From Bdellovibrionales bacterium (GTDB taxonomy: Bacteria > Bdellovibrionota > UBA1018 > CAIMNF01), in assembly GCA_947457605.1 (NCBI GenBank), contig CANGWP010000126.1, positions 1 to 6,147 on the forward strand: a stretch of 6,147 bases of DNA. Reading direction: 5' to 3'. The notes beneath the pieces were generated by a model. The model was not told where the DNA came from. It saw nothing but the letters and a program-made list of their open reading frames with translations, and made no database searches. Both the position numbers and the translations under genes were made by a program. This document shows, piece by piece, positions 1 through 5,159 of the stretch. Every line of letters begins with the position of its first letter. The first letter of the stretch is position 1.

Positions 1-441
1 AAATGGGAAACATGGGTACCGAATCCGAAAACCAAGATCAATCAGAGAGCGGTAAAGCTCGTATATCGGGAAAACGAAAGGATCATTGATCTCAAGAAGT
101 CCGGAAGTTCCTGTTACCTCGATGGGTTTCAGCAATGGCGCACCTACGTTTCAGCTGATTGCTGCCAAAGGATTTATGACAAGGAGCTTGAAGTTTGTCA
201 GGGAAAGGCAAAAGAGGGGGATCTCACAAAGATAGCAAGGGGGCAGGGAGTTCCGGGCAATCAGTGCATTACTACCGAGGGTAAGCCTGAGTTCAGGGAA
301 GAGTTTCTGAGAGATGGAGTCTTAAATTGCCGTAGGTATTCTTGCAAAGGGTCCAAGATTTTTGCATCGATGCTTCCTCCAAAGTCCGCAGGCCAGGCTC
401 CAAAACAAAACAATTCTACCAGCGGCAAGGCGAGACAATAA
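1..441 (+). CDS. C-terminal part of an unrecognised Cys-containing protein (5' truncated)
   Basis: An open frame runs from the first base of the window to a TAA at 439-441, giving 146 residues without an N-terminus. I do not recognise the family. Seven cysteines (fragment residues 38, 54, 55, 66, 89, 110, 115), including an adjacent pair, suggest disulfides in an exported protein or a metal site, but no signal peptide can be seen because the start lies outside the window. The last 20 residues are Pro/Gln/Asn/Ser-rich and look disordered. Eight of eleven arginines use AGA or AGG, against 4 of 18 in the gene at 790, so codon use differs from its neighbour and may reflect foreign origin or low expression. 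A terminator lies about 40 bases downstream. That the frame is coding is likely, since it is open throughout and has a terminator at its end; function is unknown. Confidence 0.7.
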   Translation, partial: KWETWVPNPKTKINQRAVKLVYRENERIIDLKKSGSSCYLDGFQQWRTYVSADCCQRIYDKELEVCQGKAKEGDLTKIARGQGVPGNQCITTEGKPEFREEFLRDGVLNCRRYSCKGSKIFASMLPPKSAGQAPKQNNSTSGKARQ

Positions 442-475
442 AAATCCATTTAAATCATTGAACGGGAACAACCAG

Positions 476-520
476 AAATAAAAAACCCCGGAGCGTTTCC
501 GCCTCCAGGGTCATTTTTTT
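476..520. terminator. bidirectional Rho-independent terminator between convergent genes
   Basis: Arms 485-493 and 503-511 pair as a 9-bp stem with one internal mismatch (C489/A507). On the minus-strand RNA this position is a G-U wobble, so the stem is continuous, and the inner bases add two more pairs closed by a GAAA loop. A run of five to six T followed by ATTT comes directly after the stem on the minus strand (485 down to 476). On the plus strand seven T (514-520) follow after two bases. It therefore fits best as the terminator of the 34-residue gene, and it can also stop transcription of the truncated gene from the left. Confidence 0.88.
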
Positions 521-537
521 GTCGAATCAATCCTGGA

Positions 538-642
538 TCAGGATTTTTTCGCTGTAATCTTGCGCTTGATGGATGCCTTTTTCTTGGCCTGATTCTTGCG
601 GTTTTTCATCTTTTGAGTGCGGTTTTTTCTGCCTTTGCCCAT
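538..642 (-). CDS. 34-residue highly basic small protein
   Basis: ATG at 642-640 to TGA at 540-538, 34 residues, beginning MGKGRKNR and ending AKKS. It has 12 Lys and 4 Arg (16 of 34), no Asp or Glu, and no Cys. AAAGGA at 650-655 lies 7 bases before the ATG, a promoter candidate lies just upstream (666-694) and a strong terminator just downstream, so this is a complete transcription unit. The composition is that of a nucleic-acid-binding or ribosome-associated peptide. Short basic ribosomal proteins such as bTHX or the AURKAIP1/COX24-type (mS38/bS22) peptides have this kind of sequence, but I cannot match it to either. It is too short for most gene callers. A real gene is likely from the signals; the role is inferred from composition only. 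Confidence 0.8.
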   Translation of the reverse strand: MGKGRKNRTQKMKNRKNQAKKKASIKRKITAKKS

Positions 643-649
643 GGAAAAT

Positions 650-655
650 TCCTTT
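650..655 (-). promoter_or_regulatory. ribosome binding site of the 34-residue gene
   Basis: Minus-strand AAAGGA, 7 bases before the ATG at 642. It fixes the start of this very short gene and is one of the main reasons to accept it. Confidence 0.75.
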
Positions 656-665
656 CGTTTTAGGG

Positions 666-694
666 ACTTTAGACCTGTTTCAGGCCCGGGTCAA
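666..694 (-). promoter_or_regulatory. promoter of the 34-residue gene
   Basis: Read on the minus strand: -35 TTGACC (694-689), 17-base spacer, -10 TAAAGT (671-666). The -35 matches 5 of 6 and the -10 matches 4 of 6 of the sigma-70 consensus. Transcription would begin near 659, leaving a leader of roughly 15-20 bases that carries the Shine-Dalgarno sequence. The -35 box overlaps the palindrome at 690-704. Confidence 0.65.
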
Positions 695-704
695 GATTCT
701 TGAC
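690..704. promoter_or_regulatory. 15-bp palindrome joining two divergent -35-like boxes
   Basis: GTCAAGA and TCTTGAC are perfect inverted arms around a single T. The left arm contains the minus-strand -35 (TTGACC, 694-689) and the right arm a plus-strand TTGACG (700-705). Part of the symmetry follows simply from two back-to-back -35 boxes, but the arms continue two more bases (GA) inward. The plus-strand box has no good -10 at 16-18 bases: the region 722-732 (AAATTGAAAAT) is only loosely similar. It could be an operator, or only paired promoter elements. Confidence 0.4.
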
Positions 705-780
705 GATCCTTATTCGGGCGGAAATTGAAAATCCGGAAAGGACTTCAAGGGGATGAGGTGATTTGCCGATAGGGGAGAGA

Positions 781-784
781 GGAG
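781..784 (+). promoter_or_regulatory. ribosome binding site deciding the start at 790
   Basis: GGAG within a purine-rich run, 5 bases before ATG 790. It favours that ATG over the in-frame TTG at 763, which would add nine residues. Confidence 0.65.
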
Positions 785-789
785 AAACG

Positions 790-1587
790 ATGCTTTTTGA
801 GGCAAAAAAACTGGATCTGGAGGCTGCGGACGAGCTCTTTCAATGCCGAGTATCGAGCGTGAAGCCTTTTGCGCTCATGCTGAGTCCCGTCTATGTCTTC
901 ATGAAGCGCAATCAGAAGTTTGTTTCTGTCAAAGCGCCACTTGATTTCTTCACGCCCGACGAACTTGAGTCTCTTCATCGGCATGAGGAATTCTTTCTTC
1001 CGAAACTTGTGGCGGCGATCTCTTGTTTTCAAACCTCGGCACGAGTGATCCGAGGGATTTTACGTGCGAGTATAACGACACTTCCTCCTTCCTCCTATGA
1101 AGTTTCAAATGAAATCATCAAGGTGCTGGCACCGGTTTGGGGAAGGGAGTTCCTTGTTTCGCCCTTTTGCGCAGCCATCTTCACTGACGAGCTTTGCGGA
1201 CATCTGGAGCCGGGAGAGTTGCTAATGGGCAGGGAAACCGCAGTTGTGAAACACGATCTAGGACTACTATTGTCCGGGGCTTTGGTATTCACTCTGGTAC
1301 ATCTTGGATGGCACGATCTTGAGCAACTCAAAAAAATTCGAACTGAAGTTTATTCGCGCTCAATTCGTGGCGAAGAATGGACTCATTCATCCTCGTATTG
1401 GGAACTGGTGACGACCGATCTCTTGCGAATGATGGACATGAGGTTTGATCTCGGGCCCGAGGCTCTTCGGCAATGTTCCTCCCAATGGGCCTTTGAACTG
1501 GGGGGCAGATTAAAACGTATCGAGGCGACAAGCCGGGTCTTTGAGGAGCGTGGTGAAAAGCAAATGACAGGAGGGTTCAGTTGGTGA
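790..1587 (+). CDS. unrecognised 265-residue protein, first gene of a two-gene operon
   Basis: ATG 790 to TGA 1585-1587, 265 residues; an in-frame TTG at 763 is possible but less well placed. There is no signal peptide and no clear membrane segment (residues 157-172 are moderately hydrophobic), so it is probably cytoplasmic. The N-terminal part (about 24-75) holds a strand-rich stretch SPVYVFMKRNQKF followed by PLDFFTPDEL and a helix ending HEEFFLP. This order loosely recalls the small alpha/beta domain found before HD-GYP domains, but no HD-GYP motif follows. The remainder looks mainly helical, with five Cys in the whole protein (19, 79, 127, 136, 229) in no obvious metal pattern. The stop overlaps the start of the coiled-coil gene by 4 bp, so the two products are probably made together. 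I do not assign a function. Confidence 0.85.
   Translation: MLFEAKKLDLEAADELFQCRVSSVKPFALMLSPVYVFMKRNQKFVSVKAPLDFFTPDELESLHRHEEFFLPKLVAAISCFQTSARVIRGILRASITTLPPSSYEVSNEIIKVLAPVWGREFLVSPFCAAIFTDELCGHLEPGELLMGRETAVVKHDLGLLLSGALVFTLVHLGWHDLEQLKKIRTEVYSRSIRGEEWTHSSSYWELVTTDLLRMMDMRFDLGPEALRQCSSQWAFELGGRLKRIEATSRVFEERGEKQMTGGFSW
1569..1575 (+). promoter_or_regulatory. strong ribosome binding site inside the 3' end of the 265-residue gene
   Basis: AGGAGGG lies inside the upstream coding sequence, 5 bases before TTG 1581 and 8 before GTG 1584. Spacing and the 4-bp GTGA stop/start overlap favour GTG 1584. It indicates that the second gene has its own efficient initiation in addition to coupling. Confidence 0.75.
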
Positions 1588-3074
1588 ATGTGAATCCCAA
1601 CATTGGACTATCTCATGTGATCGATGAATCCACGGCGATCGTGCATTCGACCGTGTTCGGTCGGAAATCCTTCGGAAGAATCGCCGATCTTCTTTGTGCT
1701 TGGGCGATTGAGGAACATCAACTGAGGGGAGCGGAATGCGGCGGCCTTCGCATGCTTGCATCGGCACTTCTTGAGTCTCTGCCGGAATCCCAGGGCACTC
1801 CTACCCGGATCGAGCTTTCAATCTTCAATGGGCAGATTTTGATTGCTGTGCGAATGGAGTGGAGTCTTGAGGTGGAGGCGGGAGCTGCGGAAAAAATATT
1901 CACGCAGCATTGGCTCAATTCGCCACAGATGCAAGTTCTTAGACGGGCTGTGGATCCTAAAGACAGGATCGAGGTTCGCTACCATTCCAAGACAAAATTG
2001 GTAGAGTGGCGTGTGATTCGGAGTTTGGGAGCGGCAGAGATTGATCCCGAGGTAAGTTCTTTCCTTGTGGTCGAGGATGACCGCGAAAATCTTGAAGAGA
2101 CCGGGCCCCGTTATCGGGACCTTGGAGACCTCCCTTTTCAGGATTGGCTTCAGGATGCATATCGGATCGCACGCCAGAATTCAGCAAGCGGGGAAATTCG
2201 CATCCAGGGTGAGGCTTTGCAGAGCGACCTTGAATACGCAAGAATCAAGGTTTCAAGCGAGCTTGATGAAATTGAAGCAAGTGTCGTGCGGGGTAGGGGC
2301 CAGGTAGAGGAGGAGAGTGCAACCGGGGAATCGGAACTCTCAGGGCTCAAGCTGATTGATGACTTGATCAGGAACCTTCAGAAGAAGGAACTACTCGAAG
2401 GAGAACTTGAATTCACCATTGATCATCTCAGAACCGAGGCCCGTGACCGAAAAAAAGAGATTACCCAGTGGAAGCGCAAGTATCAACAGGTGGTCGAGCT
2501 TTTGAATCGAAAAGAGATGGCGCTCTATACGCAAGCAAATGAAATGCGTGCGAATGAAAAGAAGGCCATGCAACAGGCGCGGGCATCGGAATCTTCATCT
2601 GAAAACGAAAGCACGAGAGTTTTTCGTGAAAAAGCAATACAGATGTTCGAAAAACTGAAAGCCGTAACCGAGCAGAACGAGCGATTGAAGAAAGACATTT
2701 TGGCATTGAAAGAGCGGACGGTTGCTCAAGGTTCGGAACTAAAAAGCTCGATCGCGACACGAGCCAGCACTGAAGAACTTGAAAAGAAGCTCGATCGGGT
2801 CCAGCGATCATTGGATGCGGAAAAGGCGAAGACATCGGCACTGCTTGAGCGGGCTCTCAATGCAGAGAAGGACTCACAGAGCTCAGCACATCTCATTACC
2901 GATCTTGAGGCAAAAGTTGAGCATTCGCTGAAGACCACGATTCAATACAAAAAAGAAATCGAGTCCATGAAGCAAAAGATGGTTCAATCGGATGCAGAGA
3001 AAAACAAGGTAAAGAACGATTTACTCAAGGCCCAGGCCCAGATTCAGACCTTGATGAAGCGGCAGGCGGCCTAA
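1584..3074 (+). CDS. alpha/beta N-terminal domain plus long coiled-coil protein
   Basis: GTG 1584 (alternatively TTG 1581) to TAA 3072-3074, 496 residues. Residues 1-165 look like an alpha/beta domain: a helix (about 30-65) followed by strands (IELSIFNGQILIAV, then IEVRYH and VEWRVIRSL). A helix followed by such strands is reminiscent of a GHKL/histidine-kinase-like ATPase fold, but the N-box and G-boxes are not evident, so this is weak. Residues 170-255 are acidic and probably flexible. From about 258 to 494 the sequence is almost uninterrupted Lys/Glu/Gln/Ala-rich heptad-like helix, with one Ser/Glu-rich break (about 335-345), giving a predicted long coiled coil. There is no signal peptide or membrane segment. 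It is probably a cytoplasmic scaffold or oligomerising protein, translationally coupled to the 265-residue protein. The coiled coil is well supported; function is unknown. Confidence 0.87.
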   Translation: MNVNPNIGLSHVIDESTAIVHSTVFGRKSFGRIADLLCAWAIEEHQLRGAECGGLRMLASALLESLPESQGTPTRIELSIFNGQILIAVRMEWSLEVEAGAAEKIFTQHWLNSPQMQVLRRAVDPKDRIEVRYHSKTKLVEWRVIRSLGAAEIDPEVSSFLVVEDDRENLEETGPRYRDLGDLPFQDWLQDAYRIARQNSASGEIRIQGEALQSDLEYARIKVSSELDEIEASVVRGRGQVEEESATGESELSGLKLIDDLIRNLQKKELLEGELEFTIDHLRTEARDRKKEITQWKRKYQQVVELLNRKEMALYTQANEMRANEKKAMQQARASESSSENESTRVFREKAIQMFEKLKAVTEQNERLKKDILALKERTVAQGSELKSSIATRASTEELEKKLDRVQRSLDAEKAKTSALLERALNAEKDSQSSAHLITDLEAKVEHSLKTTIQYKKEIESMKQKMVQSDAEKNKVKNDLLKAQAQIQTLMKRQAA

Positions 3075-3090
3075 ATACCCACCCCTTGAA

Positions 3091-4182
3091 TCAGCCTTGC
3101 CACTTCGCAAGTCCGTTTGAAGCCAGCGAGAGTGCTGTTAATTTGTAAATCAGGCGCATGCCCACATTTGCATCCCACTCGTCCGAGGCTTGAATCGGTT
3201 CAAGGGGGGATCCGTCTTTATCGAGCGGAGGAGCCACCTCGACCACATCAAAGCCGATGATTTTGCGCCCCGATCGGGCAAGGGTTTTCAAAATGTAAAT
3301 CGCCTCTGCGTAGTCAAGTCCACCAGGGACCGGCGTTCCGGTATGCGGGCAAAACTTAGGATCAAGCCCGTCGATGTCAAAGCTCACCCAGACTTTATCG
3401 GGTAGGTCCTTCAGGATCTCTTCGGTGATTTTTGAAAAGGGAGTTCCTGCGAGTTTTGTTTCCATGATCTTCTGATCATAGAAAACCTCAAAGCGGGATC
3501 CCTGGGATTTGGTGAATTCATATTCCTCTTCGCAAAAATCGCGGATCCCGACTTGAACGAACTTTGTAATGTTTGAAACCCGATTGGCGGCATTTCTCAT
3601 GATCGAGGCGTGGGAGTCGGAAAATCCCATGTAGGCGTTTCGAGTGTCCGAGTGAGCATCAAAGTGCAGGATTCCAAAGCTTCCATGAACCTTGGCGGCT
3701 GCCTCGAAGGCTCCAATCGGGATCGAGTGGTCCCCGCCGATCAAGCCCGGGATTTTTTGATCCTGTAGAATCCGCATCACCTGGTCATATACGGATTGAT
3801 TCAGTTTTGCAGAACACCCGTTCACTTTTTTCAGATTTGCTTGAAGTTCAGGATTATCCTTTACATCTCCGAAAGCGTCCTTGATGGGTTCTGCAAGTGC
3901 CTTTGCCTCTGAGTTCAGTCGTTTGATTTCAGGATCAATGGGGAGGCAATGAAGCCCCTGCAGATAGGGATCCTTCACATCGAGGTCAAAAAGATCAAGC
4001 TGCGAACTGGCATTCAGAATCGCTTCAGGGCCGTGAAAGGTTCCCCCCCCGTACGAAGTCGTTGCTTCCCAGGCAACTGGCAAATAAACGATCTTTGACT
4101 CTTCGTAACTGAAGGGAAGGCCGAAAATCCCCGCGGACGAATCCGCGGGGGCATTCGGATCATAACGGATCTCAGTTCCCAT
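3091..4182 (-). CDS. ureohydrolase: arginase/agmatinase family metalloenzyme
   Basis: ATG 4182 to TGA 3093-3091, 363 residues, second gene of a minus-strand operon. The superfamily hydrolyses the guanidino group (arginine, agmatine, guanidinobutyrate, guanidine and similar) to urea at a binuclear Mn or Ni centre in the cytoplasm. All six metal ligands are visible: H152 in GGDHS, D175, H177 and D179 in HFDAHSD, and D269 and D271 in SFDIDGLDP. The TGTPVPGGL loop (281-289), H191 and E315 in DVVEV are also present. The N-terminal motif TTSYGGGT (41-48) precedes GPEAI. The protein is longer than the usual 300-320 residues, largely through an extra helical stretch at about 85-130, so it belongs to a longer subfamily. 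Its substrate cannot be decided from motifs. AGGA at 4194-4191 serves as ribosome site, and the start overlaps the upstream gene by 11 bp. No polyamine or arginine genes are nearby. Confidence 0.93.
   Translation of the reverse strand: MGTEIRYDPNAPADSSAGIFGLPFSYEESKIVYLPVAWEATTSYGGGTFHGPEAILNASSQLDLFDLDVKDPYLQGLHCLPIDPEIKRLNSEAKALAEPIKDAFGDVKDNPELQANLKKVNGCSAKLNQSVYDQVMRILQDQKIPGLIGGDHSIPIGAFEAAAKVHGSFGILHFDAHSDTRNAYMGFSDSHASIMRNAANRVSNITKFVQVGIRDFCEEEYEFTKSQGSRFEVFYDQKIMETKLAGTPFSKITEEILKDLPDKVWVSFDIDGLDPKFCPHTGTPVPGGLDYAEAIYILKTLARSGRKIIGFDVVEVAPPLDKDGSPLEPIQASDEWDANVGMRLIYKLTALSLASNGLAKWQG
4121..4158 (-). promoter_or_regulatory. 38-nt hairpin-forming inverted repeat inside the 5' end of the ureohydrolase gene
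   Basis: CCCCGCGGA (4129-4137) and TCCGCGGGG (4142-4150) are perfect 9-bp arms around four bases, which on the minus-strand RNA read UUCG. Beyond a 3x3 internal loop, CCGAA (4121-4125) pairs with TTCGG (4154-4158), giving 14 pairs in 38 bases. It covers codons 9-21. On the coding strand the core stem is followed by ATTTTC, a short U run, so it could act as a pause, attenuator or translation barrier. Chance from GC-rich codons (Ala, Pro, Asp, Ser, Gly) is the alternative. Confidence 0.5.
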
Positions 4183-5026
4183 GGGTCATGTCCTGGATTT
4201 CTCCCGTGCCGTACATGAAGAACTCCACCGAGTTCATCTGATATCGGGTTGTGGTCGGAGTGCTCCATGTGATCTGGAGCTCAACTCCCGCAATCGGATC
4301 CTCTTCGGTTCCGAAATTGAGTGGATCCAGAAGTTCGGCCTTCACGTCAAGCGTTCGGTCGGTCGAAAGCTTTACTGCGGCCGGAACAAACGAGATCTGA
4401 CCGATGTATCTTCCTTTGCCCTGATAGCTGCCGCCGTAAACAAAGTTGATTCGATAATCAAAGCTCCCTGCGGATTGCCCGAACATGTTGGTGAATTCCA
4501 CGCGATACACTTTGGAAACCGGTTTTGACCATCCTCGAAGTTGGGTCCAGCTCCTAATCCCACTTGGAACCACTGCGGCTTTCAGGGTTTGATAGTTTGC
4601 ATTTGGTTTGTTGGAAACGACAAAATCCCAGACCTTCTGACCGATGGTGATGATGTCACTCAAACTAACGCGACCACCTGTTCCGATTTGTGGATTTCCT
4701 GTTTGAGGATTTCCACCATTCAATCCACCACCGCCGGGCAAAGGTGGAAGTGGATCCGTCACGGGCGGAGTCAGAGGAGGAGGATTTACCACGGGTGGTG
4801 TGCTCCCGTTTGTTCCGCCGTATGCCGAGCCGCCCCGCTTCGTACCAGGAAGGGCGGGAGCCGGAGTGGGTGTGGAAACGGCCTCTGGCGAAAGGATCGA
4901 ATACTCATGGCTTACGTCGCGGACTGAAACTTTAAGCTCTTCTGCGGGGGAAGCCCGCTTGAGCTGCGCGAATGATGGTGAGCCGATTGCGATTCCTGCG
5001 ACCAATACCGGAATAAAGTGTTTCAT
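4172..5026 (-). CDS. secreted protein with Pro/Gly-rich linker and C-terminal beta-rich domain
   Basis: ATG 5026 to TGA 4174-4172, 284 residues. Residues 1-20 form a typical Sec signal peptide (one Lys, hydrophobic core, cleavage after SPSFA), so the product should be exported to the periplasm or surface. Residues 50-118 are a low-complexity linker rich in Pro, Gly, Thr and Asn, with a short tandem GNPQT/GNPQI repeat at 105-114. Residues 120-284 look like one folded domain: a helix around IGQKVWDFVVSNKP, then beta-rich sequence with conserved-looking aromatics (SWTQLRGW, FDYRINFVYGGSYQGKGRY, VEFFMYGTG). There is no cysteine. I cannot name the family. AAGGAG at 5041-5036 precedes the ATG by 9 bases. 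It is the first gene of an operon, and its last codons overlap the ureohydrolase start. Confidence 0.88.
   Translation of the reverse strand: MKHFIPVLVAGIAIGSPSFAQLKRASPAEELKVSVRDVSHEYSILSPEAVSTPTPAPALPGTKRGGSAYGGTNGSTPPVVNPPPLTPPVTDPLPPLPGGGGLNGGNPQTGNPQIGTGGRVSLSDIITIGQKVWDFVVSNKPNANYQTLKAAVVPSGIRSWTQLRGWSKPVSKVYRVEFTNMFGQSAGSFDYRINFVYGGSYQGKGRYIGQISFVPAAVKLSTDRTLDVKAELLDPLNFGTEEDPIAGVELQITWSTPTTTRYQMNSVEFFMYGTGEIQDMTHGN
4191..4194 (-). promoter_or_regulatory. ribosome binding site of the ureohydrolase inside the upstream gene
   Basis: Minus-strand AGGA, 8 bases before ATG 4182, lies within the last codons of the secreted-protein gene. It supports this start and the translational coupling of the two genes. 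Confidence 0.6.
4685..4714 (-). repeat. two tandem 15-bp units encoding GNPQT-GNPQI
   Basis: Units 4700-4714 and 4685-4699 share 12 of 15 bases and encode the pentapeptides GNPQT and GNPQI in the linker of the secreted protein. This is a small in-frame duplication of the kind that lets linker length vary between strains. Confidence 0.6.
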
Positions 5027-5087
5027 GATTCCCCTCTCCTTTTTAAAAATCTCCTCGGTTTTTAGCCGGAAATGACGAAAAGCGCAA

Positions 5088-5115
5088 ATTTTAAATTGAA
5101 AGAGTGGAATTTGAA
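5088..5115 (-). promoter_or_regulatory. candidate promoter of the secreted protein-ureohydrolase operon
   Basis: Read on the minus strand: TTCAAA (5115-5110), 16-base spacer, TAAAAT (5093-5088). The -10 matches 5 of 6 and the -35 matches 4 of 6. Transcription would begin near 5081, giving a leader of about 55 bases. The 133-bp gap between the two minus-strand genes shows no clear terminator, so read-through from upstream is also possible. Confidence 0.45.
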
Positions 5116-5159
5116 CAGAATTGGCTATATTCCTTTTGAAATCAATGAGATCGATGGGT

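Noticed and set aside
690..732. Plus-strand sigma-70 promoter for the gene at 790
   Set aside because: TTGACG is a good -35, but no -10 with more than two or three matches lies at 16-18 bases, so it is noted only with the palindrome and not called as a promoter.
745..1032. Minus-strand 95-codon Lys/Arg-rich frame
   Set aside because: It lies opposite the start of the 265-residue gene and looks like a shadow; it has no ribosome site and the plus-strand frame is far longer.
2461..2841. Minus-strand open frame of 126 codons opposite the coiled-coil gene
   Set aside because: Its Ser/Phe/Leu-rich translation is what the antisense of Lys/Glu-rich heptads gives; no start signals support it.
4541..4927. 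Plus-strand open frames opposite the secreted-protein gene
   Set aside because: They are antisense of the Pro/Gly-rich linker, Trp/Arg/Cys-rich in translation, without ribosome sites.
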